Source of the DNA: Metridium senile
Taxonomy: Eukaryota > Cnidaria > Anthozoa > Actiniaria > Metridiidae
NCBI GenBank assembly: GCA_949775045.1
Contig: OX459110.1
Location: forward strand, 13,577,452-13,641,451
Length of the DNA stretch: 64,000 nucleotides
Direction of reading: 5' to 3'
A model generated the notes under the pieces. The model saw only the letters and a program-made list of their open reading frames with translations. It did no database searches and was not told the DNA's origin. A program made the translations under genes and the position numbers. Within the stretch, counting starts at the first letter, position 1; each line of letters starts with the position of its first letter. This document shows positions 20,438 to 27,650 of this stretch, one piece after another.

Positions 20438-21139
20438 TTCTAAAATAGTCACTAAATAAGAATTATTAACCAGTAGCAATTCTATTTTATTATATAATTG
20501 TCAATGAAATACCTATATTTCTCTCTTTCAAAAATGTGATATATTTGAACACATGTGAAAATATCATCACTATGGTTACACAGCTGTACGGAAACTTCTT
20601 GTGTTTCAAAAAAAGTTTTCTTTTCATCGATAATTAAATAATAAACAGAAAATTACATTGTCGCTTGGAGATACAAATTTTATCTTCAACTGTTGAAATG
20701 ATCTCTAACAGGTTCCCATTTAAATCTGTACTATCCCATTTAAATTTTGCAAATTATGTTGATGTGTGCTAAACACACAGATCAACCAATCAGAGTATAT
20801 TATTTCTGAAGTGAACTTCTCTGATTGGTTGATCTGTGTGTTTAGCACACATCAACAAAATTTGCATAAGTACTGATTTAAATGGATAGTACAGATTTAA
20901 ATGGGAACCTGTTAGAGATCATTTCAACACATGGTGTTCTCTATATATTCATGGATAAAGTGTTTTTTGCACTCTTTTGTTTTAGTGGCTAGATTAGTCT
21001 CTATCAAATAACTTACAAGTTTTTTTGCTCACATCATAATAATTATCTTGTTTGTTCTTTAGTGCATACAGTGGATGCTCATTTTACAATGACCAAGAAT
21101 GCTCTCCTTCTTCCAACTAGCTTCTCTCCATGGACCTAA
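4352..21139 (+). CDS. NIPSNAP3-like: NIPSNAP family protein, NIPSNAP3-like (7 exons, spliced)
   Basis: Coding exons: 4352-4478, 6749-6871, 15429-15529, 16357-16417, 17164-17307, 20130-20216, 21063-21139. They total 720 nt and 239 residues, all with AG acceptors and GT donors and consistent phases (1,1,0,1,1,1). Human NIPSNAP3A is about 247 residues. Residues 1-26 are Arg/Lys/Thr/Leu-rich without acidic residues, as in a mitochondrial targeting peptide. Two NIPSNAP (dimeric alpha-beta barrel) repeats follow: one from IYELRTYNLRPDKF (res 29-42) through RTAHSKLCGFW and HRAAVRKAL, a second from IYELRKYTFNP (res 139-149) to the end. The C-terminus LLLPTSFSPW resembles the NIPSNAP3 type. The family is mitochondrial and implicated in vesicle trafficking and mitophagy; the biochemical role is unsettled. 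The ~16.8 kb span is mostly transposons. I saw no clear AATAAA soon after the stop. Confidence 0.9.
5367..5440 (+). repeat. tRNA-derived SINE or tRNA pseudogene
   Basis: TAGCTCAGTGGTAGAGC (5375-5391) is a textbook D-arm/A-box, and AAGGTCG follows an imperfect anticodon arm (TCTG...CAGA). The T-arm/B-box is degenerate (GGTTTTGTTTCC where GGTTCGAATCC is expected), and the acceptor stem does not pair well. A functional tRNA is unlikely; a SINE head is more likely. Confidence 0.55.
5905..6440. mobile_element. Inverted-repeat element with nested LINE tail
   Basis: TAGGGAGCAGTCATTAAT at the left matches, inverted, ATTAATGACAGCTCCCT at 6417-6434. The right half is C-rich with repeated CCAAAAAA and CCCTCCCC blocks and a ~30 bp C tract (6301-6331). 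A separate LINE 3' end (6060-6242) lies inside. The long frame at 6283-6486 is a product of the C tract. Confidence 0.55.
6060..6242 (+). mobile_element. CR1/L2-like LINE 3' tail with (ATT)n
   Basis: TTGTAAAGCGTTGTTGAAAC, then GCGCTATATAAAATATTACA-like sequence, is followed by a pure ATT trinucleotide run (6128-6242). This layout is common for 3' ends of CR1/L2-type LINEs and dependent SINEs; the LINE at 61937-62900 ends in the same way. Confidence 0.5.
6506..6710. mobile_element. TA-flanked MITE next to exon 2
   Basis: The termini are CATTGTAACTATTCGAACCA and, inverted, CAGTGCGACTACTCGGACCA, followed by AAGGCCACCCAA in both arms and AAATTTGT further in. Both ends are bordered by TA. The 205-bp size, CAGT-like end and TA duplication fit a Tc1/mariner-pogo (Tigger-like) MITE. 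Its right end is 38 bp from the exon 2 acceptor. Confidence 0.7.
6749..6871 (+). CDS. NIPSNAP3-like: NIPSNAP exon 2
   Basis: Acceptor CCAAAG|CT and donor G|GTAAGT, phase 1 to phase 1. It encodes DYLKLFSEKIGIRTAHSKLC, then GFWTTEVG and VVHLWEY. The pattern of hydrophobics, RTAHS and the terminal HLWEY matches the first NIPSNAP repeat. Confidence 0.9.
6908..7110. mobile_element. Palindromic MITE
   Basis: AAAGTGGCGTTTACACTAGC and AAATTTGTCGCGCGACAAGAG at the left return inverted at 7070-7110 (CTCTTGTTGCGCGACAAATT, GCTAGTGTAAACGCCGCTTT). The arms are ~40 bp and nearly perfect; the element is 203 bp. Confidence 0.8.
7590..9740 (+). repeat. 8-bp satellite array CACAGTAC (left arm)
   Basis: About 270 copies of an 8-mer, mainly ACAGTACC and ACAGTATC, with variants ATAGTATC, AAAGTACC and a 7/8-base AATGTACC form. 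Higher-order blocks repeat locally (e.g. 8960-9020 and 9080-9135). Because 8 is not a multiple of 3, every frame cycles through the same octapeptide (QYHSTTVP on +, LWYCGTVV on -), producing long open frames up to 219 codons (8519-9178, -) that are not genes. Confidence 0.95.
9741..9934. other. Spacer between satellite and foldback
   Basis: About 190 bp of unique-looking AT-rich sequence. The minus strand is where the continuation of the interrupted CxC5-like gene would be expected. I could not recognise it. Confidence 0.4.
9935..12945. mobile_element. ~3 kb foldback element with ~600-bp arms
   Basis: The left arm (about 9935-10640) and right arm (about 12335-12945) are inverted copies: e.g. 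AAGTGCTTATGTTTCCTCTA at 10023 and its complement at 12893-12912, and GTACATCAACATGTGGAAAT at 10616 against its complement near 12325. The left arm opens with three tandem copies of a GTAACTTTTTTTATAAAATA unit, the right with one. The interior (10640-12330) has a 22-base G tract (11229-11250) and a long TGTAATG/TGATGTG-type simple repeat (11630-12330). No transposase was seen. The right end coincides with the point where the neighbouring CxC5-like frame loses its pattern. Confidence 0.7.
11630..12330. repeat. Degenerate TGTAATG/GTGTA simple repeat
   Basis: A stretch of imperfect TGTAATG, GCAATG and TGTGGTG repeats. The minus-strand frame at 11582-11929 (HYITLHCIAL-type) and the + frame at 11943-12137 are translations of this repeat. 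Confidence 0.7.
12946..13462 (-). pseudogene. CxC5/KDZ-associated cysteine-cluster protein fragment
   Basis: The frame can be read from 13462 (first ATG is internal; position 13462 is a GTG) for about 172 residues before foldback-derived sequence takes over and runs to a stop at 12869. The second half has CPP-x3-C-x-CC (res 114-123), then HNKATNAIVFTLSGP, then CNKC (res 154-157) and KYGITNY. This layout is like the CxC5 cysteine cluster that accompanies KDZ (Kyakuja-Dileera-Zisupton) transposases. The first half is hydrophobic-helical with no known motif. The family call is from remembered pattern, not a search. The C-terminal continuation is missing. Confidence 0.5.
13459..13593 (-). pseudogene. 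N-terminal piece of the CxC5-like gene, frame-shifted
   Basis: ATG at 13593 opens a 44-residue basic, helix-prone frame (starts MSSRRRFNAECFLPDRIEKR, later FQKEVDEVFQQLKNLQGL) that stops at 13459, overlapping the start of the next frame by four bases in another phase. The join has no splice-like signal, so a single-base frameshift in one ancestral gene is the simpler reading. A CACAGGAAACCCAA motif lies upstream at 13738-13752. Confidence 0.4.
13800..14370. other. ATCGAT-rich spacer
   Basis: No gene recognised. Many overlapping TCGAT/ATCGA motifs at 13940-14000 and 14215-14330 form short palindromes. A similar TCGA-rich stretch is at 58725-58865. The short frame at 14005-14208 has no motif. 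Confidence 0.4.
14371..14917 (-). repeat. 8-bp satellite array, inverted (right arm)
   Basis: About 68 copies of TGGTACTG/TGATACTG, the complement of the CACAGTAC unit at 7590-9740, with an additional GAGATACTG subtype toward the right end. Open frames on both strands (14436-14621, 14591-15037) are repeat products. Confidence 0.93.
15429..15529 (+). CDS. NIPSNAP3-like: NIPSNAP exon 3
   Basis: Acceptor TTTTTACATCAG|AC, donor CAG|GTAAAA, phase 1 to 0. Encodes SHCHRAAVRKALSEDPRW, then EFTPYSKPMIVKQ. It corresponds to the HRxxVRKAL...W helix and following strand of NIPSNAP repeat 1. Confidence 0.9.
15530..16356 (+). other. NIPSNAP intron 3
   Basis: An 827-bp intron. Apart from a 180-bp TA-flanked MITE (15969-16148) it appears unique and AT-rich. 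Confidence 0.75.
15969..16148. mobile_element. TA-flanked Tigger-like MITE, copy 1
   Basis: The ends are CAGTAATACCTCTATTAAGC and the inverse CAGTGTTACCTCTATTATTT, with TA on both sides. The interior repeats CCTCTATTAAGCGGCCAC-type blocks. A sister copy lies at 31173-31341. CAGT termini with TA duplication are typical of pogo/Tigger derivatives. Confidence 0.85.
16357..16417 (+). CDS. NIPSNAP3-like: NIPSNAP exon 4
   Basis: Acceptor TTTGTCAG|AAA, donor G|GTGAGT, phase 0 to 1. Encodes KNVLLRPASWYPVKGPDVTG, the linker between the two NIPSNAP repeats. Its small size (61 bp) makes it easy for gene finders to miss. The reading frame fits both neighbours and the W-x-P position of the family. Confidence 0.82.
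16468..16742. mobile_element. Palindromic MITE in intron 4
   Basis: AACAGGTTCCCATTTAAATC, then TGTAC, opens the element and returns inverted at its end. Inside, GATGTGTGCTAAAACACACA and ATCAACCAAT are likewise inverted at 16574-16606. A sister copy with a shorter interior is in intron 6 (20691-20929). Confidence 0.8.
16815..17142. repeat. (TTGA)n microsatellite beside exon 5
   Basis: About 320 bp of TTGATTGA tetranucleotide repeat, broken by periodic TTAACTGA units. It ends about 21 bp before the exon 5 acceptor, so the repeat occupies the region where the branch point and pyrimidine tract should be. The minus-strand frame 16959-17144 (INQSINQS) is a product of it. Confidence 0.92.
17164..17307 (+). 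CDS. NIPSNAP3-like: NIPSNAP exon 5
   Basis: Acceptor TTGACAG|GA, donor A|GTAAGT, phase 1 to 1. Encodes IYELRKYTFNPSKRDEIEKL, then PHRNQYKEAIGIWFTEVGQL. This opens the second NIPSNAP repeat and mirrors exons 1-2 (IYELRTY; GFWTTEVG). Confidence 0.92.
17360..17730. mobile_element. Diverged CCCCTAAAAGATACC element
   Basis: Repeated ACCCCTAAAAGATACC-like motifs and a C-rich right border (CCTACCCCCACCCCCAC at 17715) match the interior and end of the poly-G capped family at 995-1255 and 48112-48472. The left border is less clear. Confidence 0.5.
18660..19040 (-). pseudogene. Unidentified cysteine-rich coding relic
   Basis: Reading the minus strand from about 19040 gives EPQDCPPCMPCRSCISAKKR, then after frame changes CGNCGTSIPQQKI, then ITAQIVDLADEIVSKFDTGN and CKLPKAVKLLICDTDYKQKD, interrupted by stops. 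The composition looks protein-like, including a CPPCMPC-x2-C cluster, but I cannot assign a family and it is not intact. The opposite strand frames (18690-18875, 18879-19073) look less protein-like. Confidence 0.25.
20130..20216 (+). CDS. NIPSNAP3-like: NIPSNAP exon 6
   Basis: Acceptor ACATTTTTAG|TT, donor GCAT|GTATGT, phase 1 to 1. Encodes YSLWSYKDGDERHQARKTAF, then EDEVLKKA, equivalent to the VLWWNESADSRAAGR region of NIPSNAP3A. An alternative donor four bases downstream (GTATAC at 20221) would break the frame into exon 7. Confidence 0.87.
20260..20436. mobile_element. Inverted-repeat MITE in intron 6
   Basis: ACTATGAAAATCACTAGAGT at 20260 and its near complement at 20413-20436 (ACCACTCTAGTGATTTTGAT) bound a ~177-bp segment with little internal symmetry. 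Confidence 0.6.
20691..20929. mobile_element. Palindromic MITE in intron 6 (sister of 16468-16742)
   Basis: The same AACAGGTTCCCATTTAAATC ends and GTGTGCTAAACACACAGATC interior as the intron 4 copy. Here the inverted symmetry extends beyond the family ends into TGTTGAAATGATCTCT on the left and AGAGATCATTTCAACA on the right, so the insertion sits within or carries a further 16-bp inverted flank. Confidence 0.8.
21063..21139 (+). CDS. NIPSNAP3-like: NIPSNAP exon 7 (terminal)
   Basis: Acceptor TTCTTTAG|TG. Encodes HTVDAHFTMTKNALLLPTSF, then SPWT and TAA at 21137-21139. LLLPTSFSPW is the conserved NIPSNAP C-terminus. Confidence 0.9.
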
Positions 21140-21245
21140 AACTGCAATTTCCAAAATACACTTGTTATCTTAATTATGACCCACCTGACCCACCCCCTGT
21201 CCTCTGAAAATGTACACCTGACCCGCGCCTTACCGTTTCCACCAG

Positions 21246-21397
21246 ACAAACATTTTTGACTATTTGATTGAGAGGCGGAGTCATCACAAAAGTGCCGACA
21301 CACCCTTTGATAGAGAGTTTGAAACGTTATCAAATGGTGTGTCGGCACCTTTGTGATGACTCCGGTTCTCAATCAAAAAAGTGTCTAAAATGTTTGT
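21246..21397. mobile_element. Palindromic MITE downstream of NIPSNAP
   Basis: ACAAACATTTTTGACTATTT, GGAGTCATCACAAAAGTGCC and GACACACC are matched in inverse by GGTGTGTCGGCACCTTTGTG, ATGACTCC and AAAATGTTTGT. It is a 152-bp long hairpin with ~55-bp arms, located ~100 bp after the NIPSNAP stop, so probably in its 3' UTR or just downstream. Confidence 0.8.
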
Positions 21398-22500
21398 AAG
21401 GTTTCTGTTCGTAAAAATGAAGACACTTCAAGTCCTGGATCTCAGTACATGCTAGGGGGGCTTTCACTTATTAGTGTATTGGAAAGTAAATTAAGTCAAG
21501 TTTTAAAATCAAGCAAAATGCAGTGTGTATGATGCACGAAACTTTGAATTTCGCTGTGCTATGTGTTTCCCCCTGGGGTGGGTAGTTGGGGTAAAATTAT
21601 AGGGTCTTCTCGTGGGGATTCTTCAAAACACCCCTAAAAAGTACCTTTAAAAAGGTACATCAACATATTAAAACGAAACTAGACACCACCTGGGCGATCA
21701 CTCAGGCTTCAAATGAGACATAATGTTATTGTATTTAAATTGTCACATGTCATCACGTGATCACATGTTCCTAGGAACGCTTGGGACCTGACCCTCCGAT
21801 TTGAGGAGGACGACGAAATAATAGAACCGTTTGCATTTTTAGACTCGGGCTTTTTCGTACACGGAAGCCCGAGTAAATTTCGTACACGGAGTAAAAAGCC
21901 CGAGTAAAAAGCGCGTAAAGCAATGGGATTAATATGAATTTTCCTTTTTAGCTTATTTTAACCCCTTTAGAAGATATTCGACGAGTGTATCCCCCACGCC
22001 TCTCCCCAGGATTTTTTTTTAACTCTGATCTATTTCGAAAGAAAAATGTCGATAAAAAAACGCGATAGGCAAGACAAAAGGTACTCGGAAACATTCACTT
22101 CAAATTTGATCGAATGATTATGATGTTTATTTAAGTAAGTGGTTGTCTACCTTTGGGGACGAAAATGCTTGTAGAGGGTCCTGAGGGGAGGCTCCGAATC
22201 CCATTTCCCAGTTTATATTTGGACCAAATCCCAGTCAAAAATCACATAATCCCATCAGTTTTGCTCAAGTTTTCAATCCCATTCCCATTTTCTATTCTAT
22301 TAATTGTAAATCCCAGTGCATCCAATCCCATTTTCCCAGTCAAAAATAAGGCCAATCCCAGCTCCCATTTTACCCCTTCTGGACCATACATACATATACA
22401 TACTTTTTTAGGCGTTTCAAAACCTATTACATTAATAATAATCAATAATGAACTAAAATACAAGATCTATAGAATATAAAAATCTAATTATAATGTTTGT
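21398..22500. other. Intergenic repeats between NIPSNAP and LINE relic
   Basis: It contains a truncated CCCCTAAAAAGTACC element at 21560-21670, a short repeat of CGTACACGGA and AAGCCCGAGT at 21838-21912, and at 22190-22380 a loose repeat of AATCCCA/CCCAGTCAAAAAT blocks. Frames at 22153-22479 (both strands) are open only through that repeat. Confidence 0.45.
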
Positions 22501-22752
22501 CTAATATTTAAACTTTAAAGTGCTTTTAAACTTCCTTAACGACTTTAAAAGTTCTTTTAGTTCTAAATCCAATGAGTTCCAAATCTTAACAGCTCTATAA
22601 TTAAATGTTCTTTGTCCAGTTGCTGAGGTGCACTTAGGGATTTGAAGTTGGTCACGGTTGCGGGTGTGACGGCCATGAATCGAGGCATGGTTACGAAATT
22701 TGTTGCATAGATAAGGAGGTGCCATCTCATTCATACATTTATAAGTCGGGAC
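22501..22752 (-). mobile_element. LINE (CR1/L2/jockey-like) ORF2 C-terminal relic
   Basis: The frame YKCMNEMAPPYLCNKFRNH, then HTRNRDQLQIPKC, GQRTFNYRAVKIWNSLDLEL and KFKSTLKFKY-stop is the familiar C-terminal tail after the reverse transcriptase of CR1/L2-type LINEs (the APPYL..., TRxxxxLxxP..., GxxxFxxRAxxxWNSLP layout). The open frame extends to 22824, but the first ~24 residues do not fit the family. It is a 5'-truncated dead copy. Confidence 0.8.
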
Positions 22753-22964
22753 CCTCCTTGTAGTATGATTTGTTGCTTTGTAGCTAGCACTTCGAACCCT
22801 TATTAAAGGGCGTGATACAAACAATTTTTACCCCCTATAACAAATACTACACAAAAACAAACCAAAAAGCACGGCAATGTATATGAGTACGTAGATTTAA
22901 GCCTTCTTGCTTTTCGAAAAGCATACAATATACTATTACCCCTCTTCAGGGGCTCAACTAGCAG

Positions 22965-23885
22965 TCACACATTAGACGTCGATGTGGCGTTGGCTGCCAT
23001 TGCCGATTGATTGACAGCCCTAACAATTCGTAAAAGCTGGAACTGTGCCGTGAAATCCTTCTTCATGAAGGCATAAAGCATGGGGTTGACCAATGACGAT
23101 CCAGCAATTGTGAATAGAGATATCAGAGGAAGATCACGTGGTTCAAGATCTGGTCTGTCCAGAACAACTGATACCACAGTCATGTAGATGACAGGAAGCC
23201 AACTGACCAGGAACACAGACACCACAACAAGAAACACCTTAACCGTCTTACCCTCAAGTGATGCTCGCCTTGCTCCTTCTCGTTGCTCGTTCGTCATGTC
23301 CATTCTCTTCATCTCTGCTGTGTGAGATCGTAGACGTAACCAAATACGTACGTACGCAACGATGATAAATACGTAAGGGACGAATACGAACGCTACGAGC
23401 ATTACCACAATGTAGCATTTGTGTTCTAATCGTTCGGGGTCCATACCCCACGAGAGGGGAATAAGCGACACAACTACCGCCAATGTCCAAATAGAGAATA
23501 TTATTTTCTTTAAATGCTTCTTTACTTTATGTTTGTACCGAAATACGTAGACAACCGCAACGTAGCGGTCCCACGTTACCGCGCAAAGGTTCCATACGCC
23601 GGCCAGAAACACGAAGCAAGTTAAAGATCCAATGACCTTTGAAGGGACTCGACTGAATGTTAAATGGTTTGTCGGTAGGAGAATACAGCCATTAAACATA
23701 TCAGATACAGCTAGAGACAGTACGAAGTAGTTTGTAAAGGTCCTGAGTTCTTTGATGAAAATCACCATGCAGATCACAGCAGCGTTTGTACTCGCTACGA
23801 GAACAGATGTGACGATCATAGCTTCTTCCATGGAGCCAAACAAATTCAAAAGATCAAACGTTCGACCGATCAAAGCTTCTTCCAT
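22965..23885 (-). CDS. Class A (rhodopsin-like) GPCR, orphan, intronless
   Basis: 306 residues with seven hydrophobic segments. Hallmarks: TM1 Asn in ASTNAAVI (res 31-38), TM2 LSLAVSD (res 56-62), conserved Cys90 before TM3 and Cys157 in the second extracellular loop, DRY at 106-108, Trp133 of TM4, Pro170 of TM5, SWLP at 228-231 (CWxP variant) and NPMLY at 267-271. It is a plasma-membrane receptor expected to couple to G proteins; the ligand cannot be read from sequence, though many cnidarian receptors of this amine/melatonin/adenosine-like look are orphans. The N-terminus is short and the start ambiguous: Met1 and Met19 lie in tandemly duplicated DNA (see 23808-24050), and Met19 would still precede TM1. 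The C-tail is short. No intron. Confidence 0.9.
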   Translation of the reverse strand: MEEALIGRTFDLLNLFGSMEEAMIVTSVLVASTNAAVICMVIFIKELRTFTNYFVLSLAVSDMFNGCILLPTNHLTFSRVPSKVIGSLTCFVFLAGVWNLCAVTWDRYVAVVYVFRYKHKVKKHLKKIIFSIWTLAVVVSLIPLSWGMDPERLEHKCYIVVMLVAFVFVPYVFIIVAYVRIWLRLRSHTAEMKRMDMTNEQREGARRASLEGKTVKVFLVVVSVFLVSWLPVIYMTVVSVVLDRPDLEPRDLPLISLFTIAGSSLVNPMLYAFMKKDFTAQFQLLRIVRAVNQSAMAANATSTSNV

Positions 23886-24050
23886 GAACGTACAAAAAGA
23901 CCATCAATCCAGAAATAGATAGACTAAAGCCGGATCAAACGTTCCATCGATCAGAGCTTCTTCCATGGAATTAAAAGACCTTTAATCGAGAAATAGAGAG
24001 ACTAAAGATGATCAAACGTTCGATTGATAAGAGCTTCCATGGAAAATGAA
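23808..24050. repeat. Tandem duplication of the GPCR start region
   Basis: A block containing GATCAAACGTTCGATCGAT, then AGAGCTTCTTCCATGG (minus strand ATGGAAGAAGCT), occurs around 23815-23830, 23852-23885, 23934-23968 and 24012-24043. Each copy carries a possible start codon; those in the two nearest copies are in frame with the receptor (Met1, Met19). Confidence 0.7.
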
Positions 24051-24483
24051 CAAGTTCATGAAGTTGGTCGTCTAACTTGATCAAAGGCTCGATCGATGCT
24101 TTTGCGTCTAGAATCAAACCGAAATGGGCGAAGGTATCATATAGGCGAAAAATAGAAGCATATCCATCATTCGATAATTGTTGAAAAAACAGTGATCGAT
24201 GCTTGTCTTTCTAACATCAAAAATTAAACAGCTCTTCTTCCTCACATCCTGCAAATGATCGTTTTGCTCACCTTGTTATGGAGCAGTAGAGCTAATTGCT
24301 AAACATTGTTATTCAAGTTATTTTTTACCTATAATTTATGCTGAATATGGCCAACCTTGTTACGCATGGCACTTGCTATTCAATATTATCATCGTTATCA
24401 TATCATCATCATTACCATGATTGTTGTCCCTAACACCACCACTTATGAGACTCAATAATCCTATTATCAGCACACCACACCGT

Positions 24484-24833
24484 ACAACCATCATCACCAC
24501 CACCACCGTTATCATCATTATCATCACCACCGCCACAGTTATCATCATCATCATCAACACCGTTATCATCACCACTACCGCCACCATCACTGCCACCATT
24601 ATCATCATCGTTATCACCACCACCGCCACAGTTATCATCACCATCATAGTCATCACCGCCTCCAGTATCATTATCATCACCACCGCCACCGTTATCATCA
24701 CCATCATAGTCATCATCATCACCACCACCGTTATCATTATCATCACCACCACCGCTATCATCATCATCATCACCACTACCACCACCATAACCATCATCGT
24801 CATCATCATCATAACCATAGTCATAATCAAAGC
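24484..24833. repeat. ATC/CAC trinucleotide microsatellite
   Basis: 350 bp of ATCATC, CACCAC and GTTATC triplets with loosely repeated ~33-60 bp higher-order blocks. Both strands stay open (24360-24899 -, 24421-24894 +) solely because of this. Confidence 0.93.
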
Positions 24834-25179
24834 CTGTTCTTGTAAAATAACAACCTTCCTCATAGTCGACACAATCATTTTTGAGTTAGAATAAAACATA
24901 CAGGAATATTTGCAAAAATCTGAACAATGTCTGCTTAGTCTTGAAAGAACATGTACAGTTTATTTATAAAATGTACAAAGTGATGTTGGCATACCTTCAC
25001 GGGAGACTTGTATCAAACGACATCTGTATTTCAATGAGCAATTATCATTAGAGGCAGAGCAAATATACTTTGTATATTTACCTCTCCCAGAGCCTTAAAA
25101 TATCACTTCCGCCTTGGCTAAGAACAGAATTACAGAAACGTAAATAATTTTGTGCAGCTAGGAACCGTCCACTAATTGA

Positions 25180-25482
25180 ATATTTATACACCTATTTCAA
25201 TAATCGTTGTCGCAATCCAAGTTGCAGTCTACACTGTGAAGCTTGCAAAGGATGTCGGTATTTCTTCTCTTGTTATCGATTTATTCATAGCATATTGTGG
25301 ATGTACGTGTTTGTGTTATATGAACATAACAAGTTTTGCAGTTGATAGATGATGAAACAAATATTTATTTAAAAAGTGCGTAATAAATCACACATTCAGT
25401 TCATATTACCGACATCCTTTGCAGGCTTTAGTGTGTGGACTAGCTTCGACTTCGACAACGATTTTGGAAATAGGTGTATTAA
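25180..25482. mobile_element. Inverted-repeat element with AAAGGATGTCGGTA core
   Basis: ATACACCTATTTCAATAATC, CGTTGTCGCAA and TGCAAAGGATGTCGGTA at 25187-25260 return inverted at 25408-25482. The same GCAAAGGATGTCGGTA block recurs at 32932, 34486, 34617 and 34752, so this is a dispersed family. Confidence 0.65.
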
Positions 25483-25679
25483 CTTGTATCGCATATGGTA
25501 TAAAATATGGACTTCCCTGGGGCTTTACTCGCTGTATTACCTAGTATACGACTAAGGTGATTTAAAGGGTTTATGGTGATCTAATGAGATTTCAGTTGGT
25601 TTAAAGAGTTGTAAGGAAAATTAGGGGGAATGGGAAACGATTAATGAAGGCGAGTTAAAAAATAGACCTTATTTACCTA

Positions 25680-26340
25680 TACATCAATGTTTTCCTAATC
25701 CTTTTGAGAGATAGAACTTATTCACTTGCCTTAATACAATACTCTTGGGAGCTAGAGCTTTTTTCACTTTATTCCCTCAATCTTTCCCTTATACAATCCT
25801 CTTGGGAGATAGATCTTATTAATTTGCCTCAATGTTCTCCCAATACAATCCTATTGGGAGATGGACCTTATTCACTTGCCTAAATGTTTTCCTAATACTA
25901 TCCTCTTGGGAGATGGACCTTATTCACTAAATGTTTTCCCAATATTATTATCCTTAGGCTGTTGAGAGGATATAAACATTATTCACATAATACAATCCTC
26001 TTGGGATATTTTTTACTTTATTGCCTCTCTCAATGTTTTCCCAACACAAACGTCTTGGGAGATAGAACTGACTTATTCACTTGCCTCGATGTTTTCCCAA
26101 TACAATCCTCATGGGAGATAGACCTTATTCACTTGCCTCAATTTCCCCAATACAATCCTCTTGGGAGAAAGACCAGCCTTATTCACTTGCCTCGATGTTT
26201 TCTTAATACAATCCTCTCAGAAGATAGAACTTATTCACTTGCCTCAATGTTTTCTTAATACAATCCTCTTGCATAGGGGATAGACTTTATTCCCTTGCTA
26301 CAATGTTTTCTTAATACAATCCTCTTGCATGGGGGATAAA
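25680..26340. repeat. ~55-60 bp satellite (CAATCCTCTTGGGAGATAGA)
   Basis: About a dozen imperfect copies of a unit reading TTATTCACTTGCCTCAATG, TTTTCCCAATACAATCCTC, TTGGGAGATAGACC. Smaller clusters of the same unit lie at 59670-59830 and 60255-60355. The 25962-26258 frame is repeat-derived. Confidence 0.85.
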
Positions 26341-26642
26341 TTTCTTTATTCAAGGTTATAATTGTGACAATTTTAACTTCACTTTCTTTAATTTTTATGC
26401 CAAGTTCTATTAGGGATCATTACAAAAATGCATTAATTCAAAGGAGCCCCTCGGGATATACAACAAAATAGCTCAGTTTTATTATTTTGTGTTTATTAGG
26501 ATTTAAATGATAACTTCAGATTTTACAATTCAAGAAACATATTTGTGATTTACTAGTTTACTGCAAATATTTTGGAGAAATTTGACGGGAATAGAATATT
26601 AATTCCCTTAGGACCTACATACTCAATTATTTCTGTTATTAA

Positions 26643-27076
26643 TAAAGTGCATATGACATGAAATTTTTTGTGGTGGTTTCTAGAAGAAAGATAGGTGCTA
26701 AATACGATTCCCATATCGAAATCACGATAAAAAGAACCAAGAACCATTTTATATGGGGGTATAGGGTTAGCGTTGCAAACAATATGACGTCACAAGGCCT
26801 AGTCACATGTTCATTTGGTCGTGCACTGAAGGTATTTTTCAAAGCATATAGCATGATTAATGAAAACATATTTGTAAGCGCTAATTTCGTTTTGAAATTG
26901 TGCTATATGCCTTGAAAAATGACCGTTGACTAAGCCTTGTGACGTCATATTGTTTGCAACGCTAACCCTATACCACCATATAAAATGGTTCTTGGTTCCT
27001 TTTATCGTGATTTCGATTTAGCACCTATCCTTCTTCTAGAAATGACCACAAAAAATTTCATGTCACATGCACTTTA
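26643..27076. mobile_element. 434-bp foldback MITE
   Basis: The two halves are near-complementary over about 190 bp: AAAGTGCATATGACATGAAA, TCTAGAAGAAAGATAGGTGC, GGGTTAGCGTTGCAAACAAT and ATGACGTCACAAGGCCTAG all recur inverted to the right of a ~60 bp centre. Frames at 26553-26915 are products of it. Confidence 0.85.
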
Positions 27077-27099
27077 ATTAATTATTATCAAATAGCTAA

Positions 27100-27650
27100 T
27101 AAAGAAATTTATATATTAATTATTTATTAGTTTTAATTATTAGTTAATTATGCATTTATTCGTTAAAAATTATTACCGTATCAAAGATATTGTTCTGTAG
27201 AAATCTCAACCTAACCTGTTAAAAAAAGGAAAACATCTCGCTCGCTAATCAAAGTCTTTTGAGAGCCACTTGAAAATTATCTGAGGATAATAAGTGTCAC
27301 TCTCGTTAAATAAAGATGGGCTCCTGGATATTATTATTATTTGTTGCTTCTCACCATCAATATCATATATGGTAATTTAATGGCATTGTTTTCAAGATTG
27401 CATACGGTATCTTTGATACGACCAAGCCATTATATTAATAAATAATTCAATTAATTAGATAATATTAATATTTATTTATCTTTTTTCATTTTTCACTAAT
27501 TATTTTTCAGTATTTTTTATTAATCGATTTTATTATTTATACGTAGATTATTAATTAATTAATTGTAACTTGATTATATATAATTAATATATATAGCCGT
27601 TAATTATATAACAATTACTTATTTTATAATTATTATAATTAATATATGAA
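27100..27650. other. AT-rich intergenic DNA
   Basis: Nothing recognisable; TTAATTAATT-like sequence. Confidence 0.5.

Noticed and set aside
22153..22479. 108-codon frame with PIFPVKNKANPSSHF-like repeats
   Set aside because: Arises from an AATCCCAGTCAAAAAT repeat that is open on both strands.
24360..24899. Ile/Thr- and Met/Val-rich frames on both strands
   Set aside because: Trinucleotide microsatellite; no start context or domain.
26643..26915. 85-codon + frame and 76-codon - frame
   Set aside because: Both lie in the arms of a palindromic MITE.
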